Assembly: GCF_014839805.1 (NCBI RefSeq)
Contig: NC_051124.1
Span: 372,001-436,000, forward strand
DNA from: Manduca sexta
Taxonomy: Eukaryota; Arthropoda; Insecta; Lepidoptera; Sphingidae
Direction of reading: 5' to 3'
DNA length: 64,000 nucleotides
Shown here: positions 1-10,523 of the stretch, one piece after another
Numbering within the stretch: the first letter of the stretch is position 1
Layout of the letters: every line of letters starts with the position of its first letter
Position numbers and translations under genes: made by a program
The notes under the pieces: generated by a model
Told to the model about the DNA's origin: nothing
Seen by the model: the letters and a program-made list of their open reading frames with translations, nothing else
Databases searched by the model: none

Positions 1-113
1 CACAACCGGTAATGAACCCAGTTTCCGACGAGCCGAGTGACGATGACGGCTCTGGGATGGATCCTCAAATCGAGACGCCGTCGGAAGACGAAGGACCCGT
101 CATGCTGTCTAGG
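1..113 (+). CDS. Coding exon (5' part beyond window) of the unrecognised gene
   Basis: Only the frame starting at base 3 is open; the other two meet stops at once. It encodes about 37 residues rich in Asp, Glu, Ser and Pro (runs such as SDEPSDDDGSG and TPSEDEGP), probably a disordered acidic linker. It ends AGG|GTAAGAG, a good donor, after a complete codon (phase 0). Confidence 0.65.
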
Positions 114-3100
114 GTAAGAGATTTAATACTGATTCCGATGAATATTTCTTTAAGGGTGTTGTAGAATGTAACTTTTGTTGTGATTATTATTTTTTATGTC
201 TTTTATTTTTATAGATATTTGAATCTTGTTGTTTTATTTGGTTAGTTACTTACTCTGAAATAAACACTCGTATCAATAACATATCTTTTTACTTAATTGT
301 ATAAATAACTCAGAACATATATACCAATTACTTACAACAAAGGGTTAATGTCCAAATAATGTTAATGTCTATAGGGAATTACCCCTTTATTCATAGACGT
401 TATTTATAAGGACGGAGCATTGCTGTGATAACAAGTCTGTTTCACAGCATTGTTTATCTGACAGCTTGCTCTTTGTTTAGCGTTGTTTATCTGACAGCCA
501 ACTAAATTCAAGTTGTATTTCAATATTAGCCAATCATAACGGCCCTGTCTCTACGCATTGCGAAGGCTGCCATGCCGTCAGCACTGAGAAACAGACTTAT
601 TATCACAGCAATGCTCCGTCCTTATAAATAACGTCTATGAATAAGGGGATGAGTGCCTAGAATTTTGTGTTTTAGATTTAAACTGTGCAATGTCTGTTAG
701 TTATCACTAAATATTTAGTAAATAGTAAGAAATATGGTAAACTACGCTACTGAGAGTTATGACTGAGTATTAAGATTTTAAATAGTAGAAAAAATACTGA
801 ACTATTATCTTTATAATTATAAAGAGTTATACTAATTAGTTTGCTAATGTGTTACTTTAAAAAAATGTCTTAATAAACAACATAGCAATTCTCTATTTAT
901 TTCGGTGATAAATATAACATTCCAATTTTTTTATCGTAGTGCCGAACCAAATTTATATTATATTTATAACTGTTTTTTAAATAGAAATTTAAAGATAAAT
1001 ATATTATGAATATTAATAATTATATGGCGTCTTAACAAAACACTGCGCCGTTACAAATTAATGTTAATTAAATATTAACATTGTACTAACTGGCATGCGA
1101 AATACTAAGCCCTGCAGATCCTTTAATAAATACTACACTCAAACATTAACAAATCATATTCAATATCTTAATAAGAGTGATTTTAAATGAATAATTATAT
1201 TTATTGAACGATGCATTCATTAAATAAAATTTATCATGTTATTTAATTATTGTTCATGGCCTGCGTTTAATTAATTTCATAATTCATTTTACAATTTAAT
1301 TATTATTTATATTATACAAATAAATAAAATAAACTATAATTATAAGGCTGATTTTTCAATCATAAAATGATTCTTATATAAAATATAATTTAAACAAATG
1401 TAAAATTATATTCGTACGAAAATTTAAGTTTAATTAATCGATACTTTGTTTGTGAAATTTTAATGGCATTGAAAAATCAACCCTGATAGGAATCAAATTA
1501 ATATCATATTTACAAACGACTACATATTTAAGTACTTATAACATTTGTGTTCGAGGGAGCGTGGGGTAATTAATTGTGGTCGTAATATTAATTTATAATG
1601 CGGGGGAAACCGACAATGTTTCGTATAGCGCTGGTAACACGCGACGCGATCATCGGTTAACCGGCCTTTTAATTGTTAATATTGGAATTCTTTATAAAAA
1701 TACAGGCCAATATGGTTGTTAAAATTTCCTGATACAGAAGTTACTAAATTATAAATATATTGTTGCTGTGTTTGAGTGGAACTTGAGTGATAGTTCCCTT
1801 TTTCTTCTTTTTTTTTTGGGCAAAAATGCGCTATCGGTTGCTAGCGATAGCACACCACATGGGGGGCTAGTGGTACGGTTATGTTGGTTTCATCGGTCTT
1901 ATTGCACTTAGATAACTGGTCGGAACCGGCACCCTGCTATATTGATGCATTGTGTGGTTTCGCTCTCAAAAATCATTAAAAACTAGCTTACCCGACAAAC
2001 GTTGTCCAGTCTGAACTATCTATGCACGTGCGCATTCTGTCGATCGCTGACAGTTATTTCAAACCACTGACAGTTATGTAAAATTAATATCGTCGTTAAA
2101 TTTTCTAATTTTACGCGCAATTTTTTGAATTTTTTCTTTCATAAGAACCTCCTCCCGACAATAACAAACACAAAAAAAAATAGTGAAATCGGTCCAGCCG
2201 TTCACGCACGATGGCGTGGCCAAGGGAAATAGGGCTTCATTTTTATATATATAGATATACAAATAATTATTTATAATTACTATTGCTACCATAACCATCC
2301 CAGCTGAACTAACCTCACTAACCACATCCAGATCTGGAGTTATATGTGGTCTTGGTTGGGCGGGCAGAGCTGGTGGGGCCGCGGGGCGCGTTACCATGGC
2401 AACGCGTGGGCTCGCTGGTCGCCGTACGCGCAGCACTACGGCGACGACTCCTTCAGGTACTTCGGGTACGGGAACTTCGGGGTGGGGCTCTCGGGGTACG
2501 GGAGGCAGCGGTGCCAGGACAGGATCACCATACCGTGCGAGAACGAGTACTTTGTGTCGGTGAGTTCATTTAGTTTTATATAACACTAGCTATTGCTCGC
2601 GACTTGCGTGATAAAGTTTTTCAGGGATAAAATGGAGGATTTAAGTTATACTTCTAGAAATATATCAGTGAAGACTGCATTTAATTACATGCAGTAGTTT
2701 TGATGTGATGCGTGTACGAACATTAAGACAGACAGACAAAAATCCTAAAAACTGTTTTGGCTAATTAAGATCCCACGTATTAGTTTTTCTTCAATATCTA
2801 TAATGTGCAATTGATTGTATGTGATTATGAAGACGTACACATAATGCAAACCCATCGCCTGGTTGGTAGTTCGCAGGGGCGTAGTACCGGCCGTACGCTC
2901 AACTAAAAGGATCAATTAGAAAGAAGAAAACTTCATCGCTTTAAATTCAGTTTCTTAAATTGCCTTAAAAATCACACCATCCCGGAGGCGTTGAGATTGA
3001 TGATCGTATGATTAAAATACTGGCATACGGATTCGAATCTCTCTCTTTGTTGTGTGTGAAAGTGTTAGAAAAATAGCTCAGTGCCCTGAGTGTTTGGTGC

Positions 3101-6100
3101 CCCAAACCAATACGTTAATATGCTAATGGTATCGCCTTAAACCCATTCTACTTGAAAAGTAAGTAATAGTATAAGTTTGGAAACCGCACGGATAAACACA
3201 GAATTAAGTTGATTATTTACGGATCCTAATCCAACTCCAGTAATCAAGTTACACTGTATGTTTCGAAACTGCAAAAGTTCTGCAAATCGAGGGTAGTTGA
3301 GAACGAGCTAGTTGTATTCGAAAACATTTTGGATTGAACTAATTGTCGATGAGTGTTAAATATCTGCACCGATCTAGATGTTGATACCATAAAAGCTGAT
3401 GAAGGAAGGACATTATAGTTAATCTTGATCTATCTGTAGTGTTAATCTTTTAAAATAATATGGTGGCAGTATTGGACGCAAAACGAAATGGTAGCCCTTC
3501 TCAGACCAAAGAATGTTGTTTGGCAATGGCTAATTATATTAACCTGCCATAGTAGCCCACGTAAGTGTGTCGCGTTCCGAGATTAGCCTGTGTATACCCG
3601 GTTCCAAGAGGCCGGCACAATTGTGTCGACTGCTGAGGGGTAATCATCTCTCGTTAGTCGAGATTCTATTATAGATATTATAGATTGTCGTGCAAATATA
3701 AAAATCAAATTAAGCGGCATATATCGCAAATAATTTGCTCAACACAATTTGTTAACTTATAAGGCATACGATTTATTTTGCAAAATGATATTTGTTGCAT
3801 GGCTTGAATACGCTAACACCAGCACAATATCGGAAAATCTTGGCAATACAAGTTTTGTTCGAGAAAGTTCTTAAAACTTGTACAACTGTCTATCCATTGA
3901 ACATTACCAACTAATCCAACTGTTAGTCGATAACAGTGTTTGGACTACACTACATTAGCCCGGACTGTGGGTAGTTTAATTAGTTTGTACTTACTGGCAT
4001 CTTTGTAACATGTTGCAATAGTTTTGTATTAGTTATTCAAATTAACCTAGGATTTAATTATGGTTTTTAAAAAAAATTTTTTCTCCCGACGTTTCAAAGA
4101 CTGCATCCTTCATGATGACGGGGCGGACTGAGGTGTTGTTCGTCGAAAAGTCATAGTACTTATACGTATTATTTAAGTACTGTATTTACCTACATTTTAC
4201 AGTACAAAGTTTACATGTTTAGCTGTTGACGATCCGATCTATTAAGAATGAGTTCGCAGTCTCTTGAAGTCAATTATTTAATAAATTATCACAAAATTTC
4301 AGAAACCACACTGCATTGCCTCATCACTATTCTTTTCCTACAAGCTCGGCAGCACACTCACGATCATTCAGGCGCGATGAACGAGAAAGTAAGATGACAG
4401 TATTTAACCGCTGTAAGACATAGAGCCACTGGTGCATCCACTTTCCGCCCGTGTATTCCCATGACGGAATAGAGAGCGAAACTAGTCATATGAGGGACAA
4501 ACTCCATACTCCGAGCTGATACTGAACACAAAACCCACTTTGACCGACCCGGGAATCTGACCAGACACCACAGCACGACAGTCGTACAGCGCTCAATACG
4601 TTACACCACCGAGAAGCTCCAAGGGTCCATAATCTGATTCCTGCCGACTTCCCTTTCCTAATATATGTAAAGTCTAATCATTAGGACGATTTGCAGACCG
4701 GGTTCCCTTTAGAAAACCTGGAGCTACTATCATTATCATCAGCCTACAATTGTCCACTGCTGAACATAGGCCTCTCCTAAAGCTACTACTATTATACTAG
4801 TTACTGCCATAGAGCTATAATACAGTCTAAACCAACCTCTAAAGTACAAATTGGGGTGTTAGTTTGCCGAAACGCTTTGGAGACAGCGGGGTGGTACAGA
4901 GTAAGTCTTTGTGTCAATACCCGCGCCGGTGAGGTAAATGGCTCGGGAGTGTTTGTATAGCTAGTTTGAACTGCAGAACGGGACGTGGACTCTGTTTTAT
5001 GCAAATTTGGAAACGTATTCGCTTTGGTTATATGAAATTATGGATGGACTTGATAAATGTAATGGTTAAAATTGTAATGTTTTTAATCATTTTTAGGATG
5101 GTGTGAAGCGAATGACTCATCAGCCCGAGCTGGCTTCTTTCTTAACTTTATGGTCGTTCATTTATTCTATGTCCAACATAAATTGTCTTTAGTTTATATA
5201 AGCGACTTTATCTAAGTAATAATTCAGTATACTCATGTACCTTGACTTATCATAAGTGCAACTATGTTCGCTTACGTGATGAATAAAGCATTTTATTTTA
5301 TTTATTCAAAGGGTTTCGCCGATATTGTAAACATCGCCAACAATTATTTGTCTATCTTGGTTTTTGGTTGTTGCTTCATTTTATTTGTCATAAAATAAAT
5401 GTATTTTAATATCACCTGCAGATGCAAAACATCTTGTAATAATTGTTTTAGTATCCTTACATATTATAAAACAAAGTCCCGCGTCTGTCTGTCTGAATGC
5501 GATGATCTCAAAATGTACGCAGCGAATTTCGATGAAATTTGGTATGGTATATAGTTCCTGGGAAGGTATAGGGTACTTTCCATCCCGGGAAATATATAGC
5601 GGGACTTTAGCCCGGGAATAACTTTCTCACGACGGCGAAGTTACAGAAGCTCAAACATTATATATGACCTTCGCTTATTCAAATTTGTGTTTTTTTTAGA
5701 AGTAGTTATTCTCTGGATGCTGTGTTTACATAATACACACATACTAACGCTTTTTGTCTTGAAAAGAATAGGCGTGGGCGCAACTGATGCACACACTTTC
5801 TGTCGTGCGTATTCCGTCCTATAATGTGATAGGAGGCGAGCCTATCGCCATATCGGGCACAAATGCGAGACTCCAGGCCAATACTGAGTGGAAAAACCTC
5901 ATATCACTGCCTGACCCAGGGATCGAACCTTAGACCTCAACACTGCAGTCGTACCGTAATACAACTACGCCATTCAGGCAGTCTACATAATATCTTGCTA
6001 TAAATGTACCGTTTTTTTCAGAGTTCCTATGGCACAGGGGTGTGCGACCCCCACCACTGCGGGAACACGTTCTGCCCCGGCCAACACGAGCAATGCAGAG

Positions 6101-6222
6101 TGGAGACCTCTGTAACGCCCTTTGCAGTGTCCGTGCATTTCGGACCCCCAACTATAAAGCGAAATCCTGAAGAGAATATCGGAGTGTGTCTCAGGTACAC
6201 CCAGCTGCCTTGTGATTCTTAG
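1..6222 (+). CDS. 3' end of an unrecognised multi-exon gene (three last coding exons)
   Basis: Seen: three GC-richer coding blocks (1-113, 2332-2559, 6022-6222) in AT-rich DNA, with GTAAGA and GTGAGT donors and CAG acceptors. All junctions are phase 0 and the joined frame is open to a TAG at 6220-6222. The visible product is about 179 residues: an acidic Asp/Glu/Pro/Ser stretch, a Trp/Gly/Tyr/Arg-rich middle with a WWGRGARY motif, then a cysteine-rich C-terminus. There are eight cysteines (two in exon 2, six in exon 3), an even number that fits disulfides in a secreted or extracellular domain. The 5' end, including any signal peptide, is outside the window. Introns are 2218 and 3462 bp and full of transposon relics. 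I do not recognise the family. The exon structure is well supported; the function is unknown. Confidence 0.75.
382..648. mobile_element. MITE with about 65-bp terminal inverted repeats
   Basis: The ends at 382-447 and 584-648 are inverted copies of each other apart from one single-base indel and two substitutions. Both start with CCCCTT and read on through a shared GACGTTATTTATAAGGACG segment. The 267-bp element has no ORF and lies in intron 1. I could not define a target-site duplication: flanks are TTA on the left and ATG on the right. The near-identity of the arms suggests a fairly young non-autonomous DNA transposon. The superfamily cannot be assigned from the sequence alone. Confidence 0.8.
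649..1981. other. Intron 1, AT-rich, no feature seen
   Basis: Mostly A/T-rich sequence with short poly-T and poly-A runs. No ORF, tRNA-like box or repeated family was recognised here. Confidence 0.5.
1982..2255 (-). mobile_element. Short non-autonomous Helitron
   Basis: On the minus strand the element begins TCTATATATATAAAAATGAA with a host A before it, and ends in CTAGT. This matches the A|TC...CTAG|T insertion rule of Helitrons. Its 3' half (1982-2075) is the reverse complement of 11638-11730, including a GCGATCGACAGAATGCGC-type core. It ends 76 bp before exon 2. A spurious minus-strand ORF crosses it. Confidence 0.6.
2332..2559 (+). CDS. Internal exon of the unrecognised gene
   Basis: The acceptor ACCACATCCAG is followed by 76 codons (IWSYMWSWLGGQSWWGRGAR at the start), then TCG|GTGAGT. 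The exon is phase 0 at both ends, so it is symmetrical. Residues are unusually rich in Trp, Tyr, Gly and Arg, followed by an RCQDRITIPCENEYFVS segment with two cysteines. Using the nearer upstream CAG at 2301-2303 would give an immediate in-frame stop, which favours 2332. Confidence 0.75.
2585..2765 (-). mobile_element. Helitron-like 3' fragment
   Basis: It starts ACTAGC followed by TATTGCTCGCGACTTGCGTG, the reverse of the GC-rich end plus CTAGT seen in the other Helitrons here. An internal GACAGACAGACAAAAAT stretch is shared with the elements at 32233 and 44467. It begins 25 bp after the exon 2 donor site. Confidence 0.45.
2766..3540. other. Intron 2, nothing recognised
   Basis: No open frame, splice-flanked exon or known repeat was recognised. 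Confidence 0.4.
3541..3671 (+). repeat. Repeat-D copy
   Basis: Dispersed family whose body includes GTAAGTGTGTCGCGTTCC, a GTGTATACCCGGTTCCAA segment and GGTAATCATCTCTCGT. Related copies lie near 11.5, 16.4, 22.9, 29.4, 37.9, 42.3, 42.9, 52.0, 59.1 and 63.7 kb. Class unknown. Confidence 0.7.
4045..4290 (+). repeat. Repeat-C copy
   Basis: Contains TCTCCCGACGTTTCAAAGAC, a CATCCTTCATGATGACGGGG block, an ACCTACATTTTACA segment and GATCCGATCTATTAAGAATG. The same order occurs at 54270-54500. Confidence 0.65.
4390..4620 (-). repeat. Degenerate SINE-B copy
   Basis: Minus-oriented and strongly decayed. It keeps the CCGACCCGGGAATCTGACC equivalent of the B-box region, an ACTCCGAGCTGATACTGA segment and a trailing ACACCACCGAG, in the same order as the better copies at 5772 and 47690. 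Confidence 0.45.
4730..4785 (-). repeat. LINE (RTE-like) 3' tail fragment
   Basis: (ATC)n followed by AGCCTACAATTGTCCACTGC and TGAACATAGGCCTCTCC, the reverse complement of the tail that ends the RTE-like element at 60419-60720. Confidence 0.5.
4786..5442. other. Intron 2, nothing recognised
   Basis: AT-rich sequence without a supported feature. A minus-strand frame of 67 codons at 4801-5004 has no other support. Confidence 0.35.
5443..5650 (+). mobile_element. Helitron-like 3' region, decayed
   Basis: It shares the order ACAAAGTCCCGCGTCTGTCTG, GAAATTTGGTATGG, CCTGGGAAGG and GCGGGACTTTAGCCCGGG with the 3' part of the Helitrons at 14181-14389, but lacks a clear CTAGT end. Confidence 0.4.
5772..5982 (-). 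repeat. SINE-B (tRNA-derived) copy
   Basis: Read on the minus strand it starts TGCCTGAATGGCGTAGTTGT (box A-like) and has GGTTCGATCCCTGGGTCAGG (box B-like). Then come GGTTTTTCCACTCAGTATTG and a GCCCGATATGGCGATAGGCT body. It ends 39 bp before exon 3. Pol III-type internal promoter boxes are the basis for calling it tRNA-derived. Confidence 0.7.
6022..6222 (+). CDS. Terminal exon of the unrecognised gene
   Basis: The acceptor GTTTTTTTCAG is followed by 66 codons and TAG, in the phase left by exon 2. The segment GVCDPHHCGNTFCPGQHEQC carries four cysteines in 18 residues. Two more lie in GVCLRYTQLPCDS at the extreme C-terminus. Spacing does not match a module that I can name with confidence. Confidence 0.75.
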   Translation, partial: SSYGTGVCDPHHCGNTFCPGQHEQCRVETSVTPFAVSVHFGPPTIKRNPEENIGVCLRYTQLPCDS

Positions 6223-6690
6223 TCAATAGGATTAGTTTGAAATCGAATCTTGGACCTTGTGTTGGTAGATAATACTGTCAAGTTCAAGATAAAAAGGTTT
6301 TAAAGTAACAGAAGTGTTAAACAAAAAAGAAAAGACTTTTTTTATAAATTAAATTTTCGTTTAAAGTATTTTGAACTCTATGTCATTTAAAGTCAGCATA
6401 AAATTTCTAAAGCCAAAACATCGTGTAAACGGTACAGAACATTAAATATAAAATTCCTTGTTACTATTATAGAAAATAATTTAAGCGTATGCTTAGACTC
6501 GTTACGGAAATTAGGGGCCATTTCCACGTGCGAGTATATCGCGGCGTTTATATTTCTACATTCTAGTTTAAGCTTCAAAAGGCTTTGCTAATGTATTATG
6601 TGATTTTGGATGATAATTTATAAATTCTGAAATTTTCGTATATCTACGCCTTTAAACTTATAAATAAATATCTGTTTATTGTCTGATCTA
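6223..6690 (+). terminator. Probable 3' UTR and polyadenylation signals
   Basis: After the stop codon, ATTAAA lies at 6348-6353 and AATAAA at 6663-6668. The latter is followed by a T/G-rich stretch (TGTTTATTGTCTG). The real cleavage site cannot be chosen without transcript data. Confidence 0.35.
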
Positions 6691-7332
6691 CATATCTATT
6701 ATTTTTAAACGTTGTGAAATTAAAAAGGCAAAACTAGGCAACTCTGTTCATGCTGACCGCGACAGCGGTTCGGGCAGCGCCGGTGTTTAGTCTCTCCTTA
6801 CTTATGTATGGATTACAAACCTCTCCTAACTCCTAACTTATGTATGATTACATTGTTAATCGATGTGCTTGTGTGTTAATGGATCCACGAATATATTTTG
6901 TACGGTGTTTATATACTTTTGGGACGATTAAAAGCCATCAATTATTTATAATTTCTAAAAATATTTTTAAGATTTTCATTTTCAGCCCTAATCGTTACTT
7001 TAATTTTAAACATGCAGTACATCTATGATTCATTTAGTTAATTCATGAATACCGCTGCGTGTAATGTCGATGGACATGGCCCCTAATAGAAATCTCAGAA
7101 GAATTTTCTTAAAATGTTTTTTAATTTAATTAGGTGCCATCAAGTAAACGAATTCTACTTTGTAAATATTTATACTCTTTAAGTGCTTAAATGTTTATTT
7201 ATTTTAATGTTATCGCCTTTGTGTTATTAAAATATGTTTTGAATTAATATTGAGTTTTTATTCTTAGTGTGCATTATTTGATGTTAAATACAGTGTCGTC
7301 AAATTAAAGTTAATTAACAAGAGTTGAGTTTA
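6691..7332. other. Intergenic, nothing recognised
   Basis: AT-rich apart from a short GC-rich patch near 6750-6795. No supported coding or repeat feature. Confidence 0.35.
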
Positions 7333-7446
7333 AAGTCTATCAATCCGTACTAGGCCAGCGTGAGGGACTAAGGCCTAATCCTTCTTAGTAGTAGAGGAGG
7401 CCCGTGCCCAGCAGTGGGACAGTGTATAGGGCTGATATTATTATTA
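7333..7446 (+). repeat. SINE-A tail-only copy
   Basis: It corresponds to the last third of SINE-A: CAATCCGTACTAGGCCAGCG, AGTAGAGGAGGCCCGTGCCC, CAGCAGTGGGACAG and GGGCTGATATTATTATTA. The tRNA-like head is absent. Confidence 0.7.
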
Positions 7447-7624
7447 ATTAAAGTTGCTACATCCCTTAATGGCCGTAAAATTACGTCTTTTTTTAGACGT
7501 AGTTTGTTGATTTAAATGATTCGTTGGAACGCTTTTGTGTATAATTTTACCGTTTGGTTATGTTTACTACTAATTTACATCTGAATGATGAAAAAGCCAC
7601 ATCGCTTCAAAATTAGAGTTGTAG

Positions 7625-7872
7625 ACCACACTCCTCCTTAGAACTAAAGTGATCTAACTCAAAATGTATATTTTTCTGATTTTGTTGTAAAACGGCCGAC
7701 GAACGACATGCTCTATAACCTTATGATAAGAAAAATACAAAATTAAAGAATAGAAAAAGATTCTCAATTCACCGCGACCATTTCATTGCCTTTTATATTG
7801 TTTTCAAAACTTTTTTGTTTCCCACAAATCGTCTTTTGTTGAGTTAGGTCGTCTTAGTTCTAAGGGTGTGAT
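7625..7872. repeat. Fold-back (inverted-repeat) element, decayed
   Basis: 27-bp arms at 7636-7662 and 7839-7865 are inverted copies with four mismatches (both contain CCTTAGAACTAA). The similarity continues outward with a gap (CACAC). The loop is about 176 bp, AT-rich, with no ORF of its own. Confidence 0.5.
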
Positions 7873-8147
7873 ATAAAATGATGTAGTTTCATAATGCCCA
7901 GTAATCATCTCGCCTACCTTTTTGCACAAACACTCACAGAGCCTCGCAGATACATAAGAAAACGCATAGCATGTCTTTTTATGTAGTTTATATGACCTAA
8001 TATTCCAAAACAACATTCCCACGTATCTAGCAGAAAAGTCCAGCATTTTCAACATGAAATAACCGCGACGCACGGAGAAACAAATTGAAATGTCACAAAC
8101 GAATGCAATCGATTCACTTTTAATATTTATCGAGATTACACCGCGGT

Positions 8148-8481
8148 AAAAAAGCGACGATAGCCTAGTTGGGTATGGAACGGTCTGCCGAGACGAATGT
8201 CCGCAGGTTCAAATCCCAAGGGCACACACCTCTGACTTTTCTAAAAAATCATGTGTGTATTCTTTGTGAATTTATCGTTCGCTTTAACGGTGAAGGAAAA
8301 CATCGTGAGGAAACCTGCACATCTGAGAAGTTCCTCTGTAGGAATTTCGAAGGTGTGTGAAGTCTACCAATCCGCACTAGGCCAGCGTGGTGGACTAAGG
8401 CCTAATCCCTCTCAGCAGTAGAGGAGGCCCGTGCTCAGCAGTGGGCAAGTATATAATACAGGGCTGATATTATTATTATTT
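8148..8481 (+). mobile_element. SINE-A, full length, with target-site duplication
   Basis: The tRNA-like head has box A-like TAGCCTAGTTGGG and box B GGTTCAAATCC. The body holds CTTTAACGGTGAAGGAAAAC and CATCGTGAGGAAACCTG, and the tail is CAGGGCTGATATTATTATT. Flanking copies TTACACCGCGGT (8136-8147) and TTACACCGTGGT (8480-8491) differ at one base and look like an old 12-bp target-site duplication. The element has an RNA polymerase III type internal promoter and no coding capacity; it would need LINE machinery to move. Confidence 0.85.
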
Positions 8482-8491
8482 ACACCGTGGT

Positions 8492-9557
8492 CGCTAAGGA
8501 AGTTATAGCAGTAGAACTATTATCACATAATCATGTTAGTGCTATCTATCTTAGTATAGGCGTTACATATCAACTACAGCCATTGACGTATATTAAAATC
8601 AGTTTGAATGGATGACAGTTCAATTTAGTCGAACACAGTGAATGTTCGGAACGTCAAATCTAGTACGTAGTACATATATGTCGATGACTCCAACTCACAT
8701 GATCATCACAACTAACAAACTAATTCTAAACCATTCGGAATATAAGGAAATGTTAAATTACAGCAAATTTAAGCCGACATTCCCGAAGCACAAAATTACT
8801 TTTGCTACAATCTCTGTTTTTGTCCACATATATTTATAACAAAATACAAAATGTTGTATCAAAACATTATTTGTGCATTAAGCAAAAAAATCTGTTAATG
8901 AATCAATGAACAATTATGTACCTGTAATTTGGAGAAATTTACATTATTATTATTACCTAGTATGCGTGGAATACTATCATAATATAGTTGGATGTTACTC
9001 CATCTTAATATTATCATGATTTTTACTATCATCAAATATCCTTGACATAGTTTAATATTTTAAGGCTGTTTTACAAGTAATTCATTTGATTTATACAGCG
9101 AATGTAGATAGTACTCATTTTATTACTTTATTAAGAGCTTAGTTTAGAGCGTGACTTTTGTATTTGTCGGACACTTTTATGTGACGAGATTTATTTGGAA
9201 ATTGTGAACCAGATCCTTATACTTCATGCTCAATATTATGGGCATTCTCTACCAGTCAATCCGAGGCAGTAGAGACAAAAGATATGTAAATATACACCAA
9301 TTAGCATCAATAAAGAAAATGATTAAAAAAACTTCACCCAAAACACGAACAAAGCAATTCCACAGCGAGTAAAACAATCCCGTTGAAATACAATATGAAA
9401 CAAAACCAAAAACAAATTGGAACGACACAAACGAATGCAATCGATTGGAACTGTTAATATTACAGAGAGCTGGATTACCGAGACGATGGAAATATTAATA
9501 GTTTAACTTTGTTCACGGACCAGTTCAGAAACTCTGACTGAGCTATACAGTTAGGTA
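8492..9557. other. Intergenic, AT-rich
   Basis: No gene seen. A short segment at 9405-9450 (ACGAATGCAATCGATT) resembles 8075-8125, so a diverged low-copy repeat may flank the SINE. The frames at 8642-8839 and 9249-9440 have no other support. Confidence 0.35.
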
Positions 9558-9568
9558 TACAAGTATAT

Positions 9569-9684
9569 TAACCAATCCGCACTAGCCCAGCGTGGTGGAC
9601 TAAGGCCTAATCCCTCTCAGTAGTAGTAGTAGGAGGCCCGTGCCCAACAGTGGGACAGTATATATTACAGGACTGATATTATTG
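9569..9684 (+). mobile_element. SINE-A tail-only insertion with 11-bp target-site duplication
   Basis: It is only the tail of SINE-A, from ACCAATCCGCACTAGCCCAG to a short GACTGATATT end. The 11-mer TACAAGTATAT lies at 9558-9568 and 9685-9695, immediately flanking it, so this piece inserted as a unit. Confidence 0.75.
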
Positions 9685-9695
9685 TACAAGTATAT

Positions 9696-10523
9696 ATTAG
9701 ATCCTTACATATAAAATTGGCGTTTTGTATGGAAGGAATGCAAAGTTGATTTTTTTGTAAATTAATTAATATTAAATTATAAAATTAATCAAATTATACA
9801 CCATTTTTACCTAAGCCTTTAGAGAGTTTATTGATTCTTACCTCTATGGTTTTTTTTAGTTAAGGAATTAATTAAATCCCTATGAAATAGCTAAAGTGCA
9901 TAGATAACAATGGTGCATACTTTCATTAATTAACTATATTAAAAAAATCGACTTCGTAATCTTCCCATAAAGGCCAGTTGCATGTATAACCTAATATAAT
10001 CTTAATCGGAGACCGATTTTTTGTTTCAAAATCAACATTCCTATCTAATAAAACTTAACATACTAATTGCAAAATGCAAGTATAAAAACAAAACTAGGTT
10101 CACTATTAATTACAGAAGCTATTGTATTACTGATCTAACTACAAGATCTAACAGATTAATTTCCCTATGTAGATACACCTACAAGCTAAGACACAGCCTC
10201 CACAATCGTGGGCTAATCGAATGGATATTGGATTTGCATACAAAAGCCCGGGGCGGTCACGTGACCGACGTCCTATACCCTCTAGTCTCTACTAACAATA
10301 TTGACATGGTTTTGATTTACATTGTATTCTTATAACGAGATTTATGGATCGTCAATCATTTTCTTGATATATATTTTATTTCTTTTATGGTTAGCGGATC
10401 CATGATGTTTATTTCAATTAGTATTGAAGGTGTTTATGGTTGGTGAACTCATACTACTTACCATCACAAAACCTTATCTTAAGTGATCATTTGCTCTTTT
10501 CAATTTTATAAAAAAATAAACCG
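9696..10523. other. Intergenic, AT-rich
   Basis: No gene supported. The 104-codon plus frame at 10021-10335 lacks a Kozak context, domain or splice support. The palindrome at 10254-10267 is listed separately. Confidence 0.35.
10254..10267. promoter_or_regulatory. Perfect palindrome containing a CACGTG E-box
   Basis: CGGTCACGTGACCG is a 14-bp perfect palindrome around a CACGTG core, the classical site for bHLH and bHLH-PAS factors such as USF, Max or CLOCK/CYC. No nearby gene or TATA box is evident, so function is speculative. Confidence 0.25.

Noticed and set aside
2074..2436. 120-codon minus-strand frame
   Set aside because: It crosses the Helitron at 1982 and the antisense of exon 2; the plus-strand exon has matching splice sites.
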